Shown here piece after piece: positions 1-10,386 of a DNA stretch of 64,000 bases. Numbering within the stretch: the first letter of the stretch is position 1; the number at the start of each line of letters is the position of its first letter. A program made the translations under genes and the position numbers. The notes beneath the pieces are model-generated. The model did not search any database. It was given only the letters and a program-made list of their open reading frames with translations, and was not told where the DNA came from. This DNA is from a virus. Location of the stretch: positions 123,059 through 187,058 of IMG/VR virus record IMGVR_UViG_3300049728_000159; one strand, given 5' to 3'.

Positions 1-1825
1 AGACATTGGTGGTAACATTGACGCCAATTGTTGTGGCCTGCAGGACCAGGTGCTGGATAGTGGCGCCAGCCTGAGTTCCAGGAACCGTGTTCTGGTACAG
101 GCTGTCATTCTGGAAGGTGAGAGTCACAACTTCGTTCGGTCCTTCGATCGCTGCCTTGAGATCGGAGAAGCTGTAAGGCCAGACCATCGTGGTGCTTTCA
201 GAAGCCGGGGTTATACCGCCGCCAGTCATGATCGTAGTGATCTGGGCTGTCGGAACAACGATGCCGTTTTCGTCAGTGATGATGTATCCACTAGCAGCCG
301 GATTCGTGGCCGTCAGTGAAAGGGTGTGATCGTTCAGCACAGAGCGATAGTAAGAAGCATACACGAAAGATCCGATTGCCGGAGGATTCTTGAGAACCAC
401 CGTCGCCGAATCTCCACGAAGGCTCGAAACCGTCACAACTCCTGAAGTGAAAGCCGCGATCGGATCCGTTCCCACGTACACCTTGATCAGAGAAGGGTCA
501 TTGGTCGGATTGCCCAGACCAGATCCATCAACCGGCACGTCAGCCAGAGTGAAGCTCAGGTTGACGCTGTTGCTGATTCCACCAGTTACCTTACGAAGAT
601 ACGCATGATCGTCCTTCAAGGTCGTGATGATGTAGAGACCGTTGAAAGGAGCGGTTGTGCCGATCACTGCTCCCTGTTCTGTGGTGACCGCTGCTCCCCA
701 GGAGATGGTGTTGCCACTGAGGACGTAGTCAATTCCCTGAATATAGTCAGATCTGTCGGGACCAAGGCCCACTTCAATGATCGAACTGACATTCGGAGAA
801 GGAATGACGTCGAAGGTTCTCTGGTAGGTGTTGGTGTAGTAGGAGACTTCCAGAGTCTGGCCAGTGGTGACGCCTGTTGCCAGAGTGAACTGTCCTGCTG
901 CTCCATTGACTGCCGTGACTGAAGCTGCTGTGCCGTTCACCAAAACCGTCACATCGGAAGGAGTAGTGGTTGCGGCTCCAGCGTTCGATCCGTCGGTGAT
1001 GGGAAGGTGAGATACGGAGAAAGTCGTGTTGGTGCTCTGACCAGTTCCACCAACAAAAGGAGTGGCTGAGACAGCAGTTGCCGGTGTGGTAGAAGCAGAA
1101 GCGACCAGGATATACCCTGCCGACAGAGTCAGAACATTGTTGAGCAGAGAAGCCACTTTGCCCACGGTGCGAATGGTGTTGCCAATGTCGTTGTTCCGAA
1201 GTTCCACACTCACTGCATTGCCATTGACCGTGACCGCTGCAACGTCAGCAACTCCATTCATTGAAGAAGCCAGGGTGAAGGCCAAAGTCACTTCATTGCC
1301 TGTCGCCCCAGGAACCGAAAGAGACAGGGCGAGAGTCTGGAGAGTCAGGGAAGCGAAGGTGGGAATCTGGTTGGTCAGATTCTCGTTGGTGATCAGTGTA
1401 TCGGTGCGATCGAAGGAATAGTTGACCACCACATCTGAGCCGGCAGGGATCTCGTAGCAGGTGAACTGGCCAAGAGCGCCGTTCAAAGCAGCAACTGCAC
1501 ACTGGATTCCGTTGGCCGAGACCGTGATATCAGCAGGATTGGTGGAAACTGTGTCGGTTCCGTCGCCAGTCACAACCGGGTAGTAGGAAAGCTGGAATAC
1601 AGTGGTGATTCCATTGGCTTGAGATGAAATGTCCTCGCCAACCACCGACTCATTGCCACCCGCCACAGACCCGCGAGGAATTTCGACATCGGAGTACGTG
1701 AAGGACTGAACACCTTCTCCGATGAGCACCGGGACACGAGCCGTGCCGAAAAGCGGAGTGCCCGCATTCACAATCTTCACGTCTGTATAAACACCGGGCT
1801 TTGTGTACTGGTCGAAAAGAGCCAT
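1..1825 (-). CDS. Phage tail sheath protein, N-terminal part (runs off the left edge)
   Basis: The reading frame is open for 608 codons from an ATG at 1825 (GGGAG ribosome site a few bases upstream) to the window edge. The protein begins MALFDQYTKPGVYTDVK, and the KPGVYT-type start is the usual N-terminus of contractile tail sheath proteins. The sheath polymerises around the tail tube and contracts on infection. Three related beta-rich modules of about 80 residues follow one another at roughly residues 67-145, 262-340 and 420-505. Each has a DGxG...DITVxVNG-like core, a GQFT-like segment and a VxVxYY-like end, so the middle is an insertion of repeated domains into the sheath fold. The conserved C-terminal domain lies outside the window. 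The sheath assignment rests on the N-terminus and the tail-gene context. Confidence 0.72.
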   Translation of the reverse strand, partial: MALFDQYTKPGVYTDVKIVNAGTPLFGTARVPVLIGEGVQSFTYSDVEIPRGSVAGGNESVVGEDISSQANGITTVFQLSYYPVVTGDGTDTVSTNPADITVSANGIQCAVAALNGALGQFTCYEIPAGSDVVVNYSFDRTDTLITNENLTNQIPTFASLTLQTLALSLSVPGATGNEVTLAFTLASSMNGVADVAAVTVNGNAVSVELRNNDIGNTIRTVGKVASLLNNVLTLSAGYILVASASTTPATAVSATPFVGGTGQSTNTTFSVSHLPITDGSNAGAATTTPSDVTVLVNGTAASVTAVNGAAGQFTLATGVTTGQTLEVSYYTNTYQRTFDVIPSPNVSSIIEVGLGPDRSDYIQGIDYVLSGNTISWGAAVTTEQGAVIGTTAPFNGLYIITTLKDDHAYLRKVTGGISNSVNLSFTLADVPVDGSGLGNPTNDPSLIKVYVGTDPIAAFTSGVVTVSSLRGDSATVVLKNPPAIGSFVYASYYRSVLNDHTLSLTATNPAASGYIITDENGIVVPTAQITTIMTGGGITPASESTTMVWPYSFSDLKAAIEGPNEVVTLTFQNDSLYQNTVPGTQAGATIQHLVLQATTIGVNVTTNV

Positions 1826-1932
1826 TTTGATTTCTCCCTGAAGACTCGGGTTGCTTAGCGTCTCTATAAAGAACAAAGGAATTCTCTTTTTGGTTTTGAT
1901 ATCCTTTCTCAACAATCAAAAAGAGAAGTTCA

Positions 1933-2337
1933 CTATCGCTTTATGAGACGAGCATCCCCTTCAGAGAGGCTCTCGTATCCTTTAGTCTGTAGTTGCTTGT
2001 TGGTATCAGTACGGATCGTCTTTTTTAAGTCAGACAGGGGTTGGAACTCGTTTCGTCCAGTAAGAGAGACACCCTGGGTCTTGGATTCCGTACGGACCTT
2101 CTCTCGAAGTTCTTGTCTTCTATGAATATCGTCCCACCTGGCATTGGCATCTCTACCAACTGCGACATCAATAGTCTGATGTGTCATATTGGCAGTCAGC
2201 ACAGCTGGTGCTCCAAGTTTGTGTTTGGCAACCCCTCCGCATTTCGGACACACGCGATCGTCAAAGTTGGCCTTGGACATCGGACAGACAACTTCTTGAA
2301 TCGTGCTGCATTCAACACATTGGAATTCGTATCTCAT
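1933..2337 (-). CDS. FmdB-type zinc-ribbon protein
   Basis: A 134-residue protein that starts MRYEFQCVECS and has two CxxC pairs (CVEC near residue 7 and CPKCGG near residue 30) in the spacing of the FmdB/CxxC zinc-ribbon family. The rest is charged and shows no membrane segment. Proteins of this family are common in phage genomes, but their role is not settled. It lies between the 1009-residue virion gene and the sheath gene on the same strand and is probably co-transcribed with them. It could be a small regulator or an assembly factor; the sequence does not decide. The downstream gap to the sheath start (about 107 bp) shows no clear terminator. Confidence 0.7.
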   Translation of the reverse strand: MRYEFQCVECSTIQEVVCPMSKANFDDRVCPKCGGVAKHKLGAPAVLTANMTHQTIDVAVGRDANARWDDIHRRQELREKVRTESKTQGVSLTGRNEFQPLSDLKKTIRTDTNKQLQTKGYESLSEGDARLIKR

Positions 2338-2343
2338 ATCTTC

Positions 2344-5300
2344 CTATTCCGATACTGGATTTGAATATGTTCCAGCATCCCACCGTGAATAGGGTAGATG
2401 TGGCTGAAACAGCAAAGTGTCTGAAGTGAGAGCTTTCCCAAGTACAACAGTCCAATCACAGTTAGTTAAAACTTCTCCTGCATAGTCTTGAGTCATAGAT
2501 CCATCGTGAGCCACATAGATGATTCCCCCCACAGTAAAGGATGCTCCAGAAACTGTAAATGTAGTACCATACGCATTCGCAACTGTAGCTGTGGAACCTG
2601 CTGTGGCTGACTCTAGAGCAATACCGTCTACATAAGGAATACAAAATTCTCCGGCAACTTGAGGTAATGCCACAAGAGTGGGAAGTACTGGTGTAACTTT
2701 ACCACTTGAGTCTACCGAAACCGCTTGTCCTGCCACAAGGTTGACTTCGGCTGTGAGCATCATGGTACCCGTGGGAGGAACCGAAACTGGCAAGGAGTTA
2801 GTTGTATCTGGACTGGTATTGACCGTAATCGTTAAGTCTGTTCCTGATTGAAGTTCTACATCTTCACTTGAAAATGCAAGCAGTTGAATAGTATCTCCAG
2901 TGTTGAAGTTGTAGGTCAAGGAAAAGACTTCAGTTTGAGGATCGGTTGAATCAGTCGATAACGTCTCAGTGCCCAAGACTGTAGACCCATTGAGCATGAG
3001 CATATAGCCAAGATTGGCCAAAGCAGAGGTTGATCCCCAATCCAGATCTCCGCTGACGAGATAACTTCCGCCCTGATTGATGACTATTGTGTCTGGATTT
3101 TCAAGGAAGCCACCGTTGTCGTAATCCACTGTCTGAAAAATAACTGGAACTCCTCCCAGTCCTGCTGAAGTAGGAACCAGTTCGTCGATTGTTGTCAGAA
3201 CGTGAGCTCCGGAATTCTGAACAGTGCTGATCATAGCGGTTGCTGCTGTCACTGCTGCTGAAATCGCCGACTGGAAATTGTTCTGGAAGGTCATCAGACT
3301 TGCATAGCTCTGGTTGGTGCGGAGCATTGCCATTTGAACAGGAATCGATTGCGATTGAATATCCGGACGTGCCAAGAACGTTGCAGCATCAAAGAGTCCA
3401 CCACTCCATCCAGGTGTGTCACTAGGAGGAGTGTTGTCAAGTTGAGGAAGAAATAATTCGTTTGGAATCGGAAGTAGAATGGAACCTGGCACCCAGTTCT
3501 GATTCTTCGACAGAAAGTCGGCTTCCATCGTGTTGTAAATCGTGTTGGATCCCAAAGGATCAATGGCTGAATCGAGAGCCGCCGGATAACTCACGACCTC
3601 CTGAATAAGACCGATATTCTGAGTTAAGAACATAGACAAGTTTGAACGGAATTCCCTCCAGAACTGAGAATACCTGTCTACCAGTGCCGCCTGGGCGAAC
3701 TGGTTATAGATGTATCGGAACTGGGGATGTGAAGACTGCCATGACGGACTGTTTGCGATGCTAGTAGCAGCTGTCGACACCACATCCATCAGCGCGTTGT
3801 TCATGCTGGTCGGATATGAGATTACGACTGGATAGTCCGCTGTCCCAACACCAAGAGTGTAGGTAGAAACCACTGTCATATCGACTGGAGTTGACTTGTA
3901 ATCGAGGTCTGAGCCGGTGAACGAAGACACGTATGTGGAATCCTGACCCTGTTCAAACGTGGTAGTCCTGGGATAGCCAAGGATGGCTGCCTCGACATAC
4001 GACAATTTCCAAGCTAGGTTACGAGTTGAATCAGCCTTCAAAATTGGAATCAAAGGAATCGTGGGAAGATCGTTGATTCCAAGTGCGTTCAAATTGTTCC
4101 AAGGAATTGGCGTGCTTGTCAGAATGTCAACTGAAGGCTGGATATACTGATCGTAGATAGCCTGGTAGTTGGCAATCCACTGACCACCGCGTCCTTGAGT
4201 CATCACCTGTCGATTGAGATTGAGCTCATAGAGCCATGCTGATGTCAGGTAGGGATCAAAGTTACTGTCTACCAAAGAATCCAGATTGACATTGAGCCTA
4301 AGAGCCATCTTCAAAGCGTTCATGTCTGCCAATGTGGGAGCAACTCCCACTGGAAGAACCAAGGATCTGAGAGCCGGGGCAATACTCACGATGTTTTTCT
4401 GATAAACATCTGGTGGCATCAAGTAATTGCTGACAATAGTGACAGGATCTGGTACGCTCCCCAGCATCTGATTGAACGGATCGAATGTTGAGTTGAATAT
4501 GGGAGTATCCGTGACAGTTGACAAAACCGGATCAGAGGCTGGAACTGTGGGCAGGAGAACCAAACCGTCTAGAGGAGGAATATAGACCGGAGTGGCTCCA
4601 ATAGCTGAGCTTGGAATGGCCGTGGCAATGCTGGTCGGAATGTTGCTGAAAATGTTCAAATTTGCAGGAGTAATATTGCACTGAGAGAACGAGAAGTTGA
4701 AGGAGAGGTTAGGTTTGGCCATCAACTGGTTCAAAGCAGTTCCAAATCCATTGAAGCGCCACATTGTGTCTCCGACGATGAAGGGAATCGAAGGGAGTTT
4801 AGGAAGACCCCAGTTACAGATGTTTGCCAGCAGAGACGACAACATATTGAGGCAAGCCTGGATCATTCCCAAGACGTTCTTCTCAATCATCACCAAAGTA
4901 GTGAGATCCTTCTCTAGAGCAGTGACGAGACCAGATATTTCTCCCATCACTTTCTGAACTTCCTTCATGAACTTGATACAGTCGACGATATACTTTGGTT
5001 TCCGAGCAGCAGTAGGGAGTTGACCATCCGTTCCGAGAGTGGTCATGTGCATCAGATGAAGTATCCTGGCATCAAGCTGTTTCTTCTTCTCCTGAATCCA
5101 AACCATGGAATCCCCAATGCTGTTTTCCAGGAGGCGACCTTGTTCCAAGGATTTGGTGTAGTATTCGTTGACTTTGTGACTGTTGAGAACATTGAGCCGG
5201 TTGATTCCTCCCTTGGCTTGGATGTACCAGTTCTCTTGACCAGGATTGCCTGCTGCATTGATGCTACCGGCTGGCCCTGAATTGATAAGAGCCGCACCTG

Positions 5301-5373
5301 CGTTGACGAGGCTGGAGAGTCTCCCTGTCGCAGTGGTGATGGCTTGAACAATCGGATTTGTGATGCTTCCCAT
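2344..5373 (-). CDS. Large virion-associated protein of unknown function
   Basis: A 1009-residue protein that I do not recognise as a whole. The N-terminal 200 residues are helical and partly hydrophobic. The middle is rich in Pro, Ser, Thr and Asn with long beta-type stretches. The last 150 residues (from about 850) have the layout of a small beta domain often found at the ends of phage capsid and fibre proteins: a GQAVSVDSSGKVTP-like strand, an IPYVDGIALESATAG-like strand, GGIIYVAHDGSMT and VVLGKALTSDTLLF. It sits directly between the spike gene and the zinc-ribbon gene, so a structural role in the baseplate or tail is likely by position. No enzymatic motif was seen. Confidence 0.6.
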   Translation of the reverse strand: MGSITNPIVQAITTATGRLSSLVNAGAALINSGPAGSINAAGNPGQENWYIQAKGGINRLNVLNSHKVNEYYTKSLEQGRLLENSIGDSMVWIQEKKKQLDARILHLMHMTTLGTDGQLPTAARKPKYIVDCIKFMKEVQKVMGEISGLVTALEKDLTTLVMIEKNVLGMIQACLNMLSSLLANICNWGLPKLPSIPFIVGDTMWRFNGFGTALNQLMAKPNLSFNFSFSQCNITPANLNIFSNIPTSIATAIPSSAIGATPVYIPPLDGLVLLPTVPASDPVLSTVTDTPIFNSTFDPFNQMLGSVPDPVTIVSNYLMPPDVYQKNIVSIAPALRSLVLPVGVAPTLADMNALKMALRLNVNLDSLVDSNFDPYLTSAWLYELNLNRQVMTQGRGGQWIANYQAIYDQYIQPSVDILTSTPIPWNNLNALGINDLPTIPLIPILKADSTRNLAWKLSYVEAAILGYPRTTTFEQGQDSTYVSSFTGSDLDYKSTPVDMTVVSTYTLGVGTADYPVVISYPTSMNNALMDVVSTAATSIANSPSWQSSHPQFRYIYNQFAQAALVDRYSQFWREFRSNLSMFLTQNIGLIQEVVSYPAALDSAIDPLGSNTIYNTMEADFLSKNQNWVPGSILLPIPNELFLPQLDNTPPSDTPGWSGGLFDAATFLARPDIQSQSIPVQMAMLRTNQSYASLMTFQNNFQSAISAAVTAATAMISTVQNSGAHVLTTIDELVPTSAGLGGVPVIFQTVDYDNGGFLENPDTIVINQGGSYLVSGDLDWGSTSALANLGYMLMLNGSTVLGTETLSTDSTDPQTEVFSLTYNFNTGDTIQLLAFSSEDVELQSGTDLTITVNTSPDTTNSLPVSVPPTGTMMLTAEVNLVAGQAVSVDSSGKVTPVLPTLVALPQVAGEFCIPYVDGIALESATAGSTATVANAYGTTFTVSGASFTVGGIIYVAHDGSMTQDYAGEVLTNCDWTVVLGKALTSDTLLFQPHLPYSRWDAGTYSNPVSE

Positions 5374-5414
5374 ATTAAAGTACCTCTAGGTAAATTGCTT
5401 GCCCTGAAACTTCT

Positions 5415-7712
5415 TCATGGAATCAGATTCAGAGAGTTTTCATCACTCTGATAAAGACCCTGGTTGTGGATAACATCCACAGATTCAGTAGTATGCCTCA
5501 CCATAGCCTTCTCCGTAATGTTCTGGGCAGCGATGATATAATCAGTCTTGACATTATGGCGATGTGTAGTGGATTCCCATACTGTATCGCCAGTCACCAG
5601 CATGTGGAAGTTCCCCTTTATCGTCCAATCCACGTCACCAGTTATCTCCATCCGGAGACCCTTCTGCTGATTGTTAGGTCCGATTACCAATTCAGCCCCA
5701 CCATCCAAGGTGGCTGTCACTGAACGACCTTGATTATCCTTGCCAAACCAGCCTGCCAGTCCTCCAGCAAGATCCATCAGCAGAGATTGATTGGTGTCGG
5801 GGTTGGCTCCTATTCTCAATAGAACATCACGAACGGTGTGAAAGTCGATTGAAAGGCCATGACGATCCATGCTCGTGGAAATAGGAGAACCACTCCAGTT
5901 GTAGGGGAGCATCTTGACGATGGGAGCACCGGCCTGAGTTAGATCATGGAAGGAGTACTTTGTGTCTCCGGATCCATAGGTAGGACGACCGCTCGTCTTG
6001 CTATCCTGGCGTGATGGATCCCCAGGAGCCACTTCGTGAATTCCAGGACCATCACTGTATCCGTTCATCAAATGCTTGCGCAAAACTCCAGGATTTCTGG
6101 CTCCAAATCTGATGATGGTGCCGCCATCCATGGCCGCCCGAAGCGAGACATTCTCCATCGCAGTCTTGTTGGTCAGACTCCCAGCGTCTCCAAGTCCTGT
6201 CTTCGGATGAGTCCAGTACTGAAGTGTACGAGCAAGAGAAGCGTCGTTCTGACCGCGATTCTGAGTGAAGACTGTCCGACGAACATTGGGAAGTGAAGTG
6301 TCATCAGCACCAAACCGAAAGACTGTCTGGCCCAGGGCTGTCAGATCGATGGAGTCTTCCTGATCACGGTTCTTCCCCACGACCATCTTCAAACTTCCAA
6401 CTAGGTGACCTTCGACTGAACGACCTGCACCAAGAGGATTCTCGTAGGATCCACCGTCGTAGAGGATATTCTCCTTGGGGATGGTAGATCCGATCTCGAA
6501 ACTCATCGATCCTTCTTTGGTTACATCCCAACGAGTAGTGTTGTACTCATGAGGAAAGCGAACAGCAAGGGCTGAGGCCGCGAGCCGGGTCTCGGAGTGA
6601 TCGTTGCTGGCTGCAACCACGTTGTATCCGGAGGCTACATCATTCGAGAATCTATCCTTGAAGAGATATGGTTTGAGAACCTGTCCATAGTTGGCTTTGT
6701 CGAACTGGTTGTAACCAACCAGTGTACCTGCCACCCTCTCCATAATGTATCCACGACGACGAGGAGTTGGACCATCACTCGTAGTTGGGCCGACAGGTTT
6801 AGCATTCACATCAGTTGGATGATCCCATGTCTGACTGATTGCGATTGCCTGGTCATCATTGGATACATTGCCCTTCTGAACAATCTTGGTTCTTTCCCAG
6901 AGATTGGCAGTAGTCCCCAGAATCTGGTCCATGAGGCTCGTGTTGAGAACCTCGATGGGAACCGGATAGTCTAGAGCGAACTCCTGAACCATCTCACGAG
7001 CTTCCACCAAGGGAGTGATATCCTGAGATCCACTCGTGTATCGGCTGGCGAGTTTGCTGTTTGGTTGGAGATAGACGATGTTCTCCGACGATCCATCTGG
7101 GAGAATGCGAGGAGACACCGTTGCCGCGCCTGGGCGACTCACCGGACCAGCCACGTGAAGGCCACTGTCAGTGTATCTCACAAGGGCTGACGTCGATTGT
7201 GACCAAGTTCGACTGTGTGGGTCTAACTTGTCCCTGCTCAGATCTGCAGTGGTTTTGTCCCAGCCTCCATCAGTTTTCTCGGTATATCCGCCACTCGTGT
7301 TGACCGTCTTCTGGCCAGGATAGGCTTTGCGATAGAGAGAACGAGTCCTGGTGGAGTATCCAGGGACCTCTTGAGGACCTCTCGTAGCAACAGCATTCAC
7401 TCCCTGCAGGGTGTCAGAAACCACATAGGCGATGATAGCAATTCTGACCACTCCCTTGGTGTATGTGATGTTTGCACACATGCACTTGGTTCCAATTTCA
7501 GGGAGATTCACGTCTGTTGATGTCGTCGAGGATGAGTTCGCCGGAAAGATGTTCACTTCCTGGTAGACTGCTCCGTTGCGTTCATCCTTGAGAGAACACG
7601 TGATCCTCTCGTGGTCAACTGACATGACTCTTGCTGTAAATAGCTGAAATTCGTCCTGCGCCTGAGTTGTCTCAAGTGAACCGACAGGATAGGTTGTGAA
7701 GAATTCAGGCAT
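5415..7712 (-). CDS. Baseplate spike protein (gpV/gp5-like, OB-fold plus beta-helix)
   Basis: A 765-residue protein. Residues about 20-95 read as an OB-fold (FQLFTARVMSVDHERITCSL ... GTKCMCANITYTKGVVRIAII), the fold at the N-terminus of gpV and gp5-type spikes. Residues about 660-740 are short repeated strands (GGAELVIGPNN, GLRMEITGDVDWTIKGN, HMLVTGDTVWES), as in the trimeric beta-helix that forms the membrane-piercing needle. The middle is an unusually long beta-rich insertion. The next gene upstream encodes the hub, which is the expected neighbour. The stop lies about 40 bp from the start of the 1009-residue gene. The family call is an inference from fold pattern and order. Confidence 0.6.
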   Translation of the reverse strand: MPEFFTTYPVGSLETTQAQDEFQLFTARVMSVDHERITCSLKDERNGAVYQEVNIFPANSSSTTSTDVNLPEIGTKCMCANITYTKGVVRIAIIAYVVSDTLQGVNAVATRGPQEVPGYSTRTRSLYRKAYPGQKTVNTSGGYTEKTDGGWDKTTADLSRDKLDPHSRTWSQSTSALVRYTDSGLHVAGPVSRPGAATVSPRILPDGSSENIVYLQPNSKLASRYTSGSQDITPLVEAREMVQEFALDYPVPIEVLNTSLMDQILGTTANLWERTKIVQKGNVSNDDQAIAISQTWDHPTDVNAKPVGPTTSDGPTPRRRGYIMERVAGTLVGYNQFDKANYGQVLKPYLFKDRFSNDVASGYNVVAASNDHSETRLAASALAVRFPHEYNTTRWDVTKEGSMSFEIGSTIPKENILYDGGSYENPLGAGRSVEGHLVGSLKMVVGKNRDQEDSIDLTALGQTVFRFGADDTSLPNVRRTVFTQNRGQNDASLARTLQYWTHPKTGLGDAGSLTNKTAMENVSLRAAMDGGTIIRFGARNPGVLRKHLMNGYSDGPGIHEVAPGDPSRQDSKTSGRPTYGSGDTKYSFHDLTQAGAPIVKMLPYNWSGSPISTSMDRHGLSIDFHTVRDVLLRIGANPDTNQSLLMDLAGGLAGWFGKDNQGRSVTATLDGGAELVIGPNNQQKGLRMEITGDVDWTIKGNFHMLVTGDTVWESTTHRHNVKTDYIIAAQNITEKAMVRHTTESVDVIHNQGLYQSDENSLNLIP

Positions 7713-7719
7713 CGATCTC

Positions 7720-10386
7720 CTATGAGGTGAAGCTCTTGAATCCCGCGTTCAGTTGTTTCAAATCAGCAGATATCGAGGATCCAGTAACCTGTGTAGTTGA
7801 ATTCCCAATTTGTGACAGAACCTTGACCAAGTTGGAATTGGTGGGTAATCCACTGACCATCAGTTGAGCCTTGGCATTAATGGATGTCTCCAGGTCTGAT
7901 ACTAGACTCTGTTGCTGTTTTGTGGATTGATCAGCCGCCGTGGTGGCATCGGTGTAAGTGAGTTCAAAAATGGAGTCATCATTCACCAATGCAGCTAGTG
8001 TGGAGACAGCGGATTGCATGTTATCTCCTGCGCTCGAGTTGGGAGGAGTTCCAATTCCTGAGAACAAGAAGGACTGAACTGCGTTTAGAGTACCAGTTCC
8101 GTCTGAAGCAGGTTCCGGCGATACATTGAATCCCTGGCAACACTCATACAGAGCAGTGCACAGACCCGTGTATCTTCCCCAAGGAAACGGAGCAATGACT
8201 TCGTATCCAGTGCTGTCTGTGTACGGGATTATAGAGGGAGTTCCACCTGCTGTTCCACCAGAATTTGCAGCAGTGGACGGCGTGCCTATCACCCCTGTTA
8301 GGAGAGTGATGTATGCTCCATCTGCAGGCATTTTCTTATCGAACGAGTTGTCCATCTGAACACGATAGTTCTTGCCAGGAGTGTCATAAGGCAACCCCAT
8401 CCAATTCCTGAGTTGAGTCGCTTTGTAGGCTTGCAATCTGGCTTGATCATCAGAAAGATTCACGACATGATTGTTGTCTAGAGCCGCTGTATTGATTGAC
8501 GATGGATTTCCGGAAAGAAATACTTCGTGATCCTGACTCACTTTACTGGCTGCATCTACCAACTGCTGAGCCGGGGCCTGATTCGAATTTGCCGCGATGG
8601 TCGTCATCTTGTGAACCAGGTTTGGCTGTGCTGAGTAGTATGTTGTGGGTCCGGTCGCTCCATCTCCGTTCTGTGAATTCTGTACAGTTGAAGCTGGATA
8701 CATCGGTCTCTTCCTGATCGCATCCAAAGTGATTGTGGTGGTGGCAGTTCCTCCGTATTGATAGCTGTGCTGAATGCTCTTCACGTAGCCATACATGTCC
8801 TTGTGAGGCAAAAATACAGGGAATCCCAGTTTCAATTCAGGACGAAGAGGAATAGTGCAAGTGTAGTTCCTCCATGCCTTGTTGGCCTTCTGAAGTTCCC
8901 AGCAAGCGATTGCGAAGAGCAGTGTCGTATCATCGTAATGAGCCCATCCACAGAGCCGGGGAGGTTGCTCACGAAGTCCAAATCTCGACAGTTTTGCCAG
9001 GTCAACAAACTCACCTGCAGGCTTGATACCGCCCGCAATATCGACAAAAGCCTGAGAAGGTTCAAGACTCCCCTGGACTATCATGCGAGTTGCAACCACT
9101 CCAGCCTCATCTTCAATTTCAGATTCGTTGGTGATCTCTGAGAGGTAGATCACGAACGGATTGTTAGAGTTGGTCAGACTGGAAATGAACGTCGAAGATC
9201 CCGCTGGAGGAGCGATCTTAGCCTCGTTAGGAAGGTAGAGTTGAGTACAATCCAGGTTGTACATAGGAGGCTTGATGATCACGGCTCCATTGACGTCCTG
9301 GTATCCCTCAAAACCGATCATGTTGATGAGATAACGGAGTCTGTCTAGTCGTGACGTGATTCTTCCATTGGACATCTCAATGTGTCCTATTGCCATCTCT
9401 GGAAGATGCTCACGAATTTTGTCCAAGTAGATGTTGTTGTCAACTTGAGTTTTCTCCGCCACTGTTGAAAACATTGTGTGACCCAGTGCCTGCTCTGTGA
9501 GTTCAGTGCTCGGAGGAATACGAATCAAGGTTGGAGACTTCGGGTTGGGTGGTTGAAGTCCGAACACATGGACATCTCGATCAAGATTAGTGAGTATCGC
9601 TTGCCATTTCGATATGTATCCAGCGTTGATGGCATCTGCCCAAGGAGACACATCAGGGTTGGTGACTCCTGTCTGACCATTCGCATTGGTACTCTGAGAA
9701 AAGTTATAGTTTGCAGTGGGAGATTGAAATCCTTGCTGAAGATCGATATCCCGGAAGGTGGCTCCAATCATCTCGTAAGGACTCAGGTTAGCATATTTTG
9801 TGTTCATCACTTCAGCACCTGAAGCAACGGTAGACTGCACCGGGGCAGCCAACTCTATGTGCATCAGTTGCAAGAAGTACAAAATTCCAATTCCCTGAAT
9901 CGTGATGTCGAGAGTCTTGCCGTTGTCAGTGTGGGAAACCGACTTGATCAATCCTTTGAAGACTCTGTGATAGAGTGAGTTGCCATTGGGAGAAAGCCAG
10001 TACCCTTTGGCAAACACAACGAGCTCGTCCATGGTCTTCAGAAGATTGTTGCCTCCGATAGTCTGGTAGAGGTACTTCTGAGCATTTGGTACACTGAGAT
10101 TGATTGAACACTGAGGCACTAGCTGATCAGTGTCATATCCTGCACTGAACCCAACGACGTGATCGTTGAAATGTACAAGAGCATAGGGAGCCGTACTTCC
10201 ATCCTGAGGATGAACATATCCGTTCTCAAGATAGGAAGCTCCGTCAATCATCACCACCAGATCTGGAGCGGTCTTGACTATTTCACGCTCTTGGACAGTC
10301 TGGATTATGTTGCGGATCGTCCCTGGTCCGGTAGCACTCACTTCAACGGTCTCAACTGGATGTGGAAGAACAGGATTACTTGACAT
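7720..10386 (-). CDS. Baseplate hub protein (gp27/gpD-like)
   Basis: An 888-residue protein. The N-terminal third has the pattern of phage hub proteins: a VVFAKGYWLSPNG strand, then YHRVFKGLIKSVSHTDNGK and LDITIQGIGILYFLQL. A second hub-like block near residues 510-550 contains FPVFLPHKDMYGYVKSIQHSY followed by a TTTITLDAIRKRP strand. Hub proteins cap the tail tube and carry the spike, and the spike-like gene follows with a gap of only 7 bp. The last 300 residues are low in recognisable motifs and end in a helical region. Start ATG at 10386 overlaps the end of the preceding baseplate gene by about 11 bp, indicating coupled translation. Confidence 0.62.
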   Translation of the reverse strand: MSSNPVLPHPVETVEVSATGPGTIRNIIQTVQEREIVKTAPDLVVMIDGASYLENGYVHPQDGSTAPYALVHFNDHVVGFSAGYDTDQLVPQCSINLSVPNAQKYLYQTIGGNNLLKTMDELVVFAKGYWLSPNGNSLYHRVFKGLIKSVSHTDNGKTLDITIQGIGILYFLQLMHIELAAPVQSTVASGAEVMNTKYANLSPYEMIGATFRDIDLQQGFQSPTANYNFSQSTNANGQTGVTNPDVSPWADAINAGYISKWQAILTNLDRDVHVFGLQPPNPKSPTLIRIPPSTELTEQALGHTMFSTVAEKTQVDNNIYLDKIREHLPEMAIGHIEMSNGRITSRLDRLRYLINMIGFEGYQDVNGAVIIKPPMYNLDCTQLYLPNEAKIAPPAGSSTFISSLTNSNNPFVIYLSEITNESEIEDEAGVVATRMIVQGSLEPSQAFVDIAGGIKPAGEFVDLAKLSRFGLREQPPRLCGWAHYDDTTLLFAIACWELQKANKAWRNYTCTIPLRPELKLGFPVFLPHKDMYGYVKSIQHSYQYGGTATTTITLDAIRKRPMYPASTVQNSQNGDGATGPTTYYSAQPNLVHKMTTIAANSNQAPAQQLVDAASKVSQDHEVFLSGNPSSINTAALDNNHVVNLSDDQARLQAYKATQLRNWMGLPYDTPGKNYRVQMDNSFDKKMPADGAYITLLTGVIGTPSTAANSGGTAGGTPSIIPYTDSTGYEVIAPFPWGRYTGLCTALYECCQGFNVSPEPASDGTGTLNAVQSFLFSGIGTPPNSSAGDNMQSAVSTLAALVNDDSIFELTYTDATTAADQSTKQQQSLVSDLETSINAKAQLMVSGLPTNSNLVKVLSQIGNSTTQVTGSSISADLKQLNAGFKSFTS

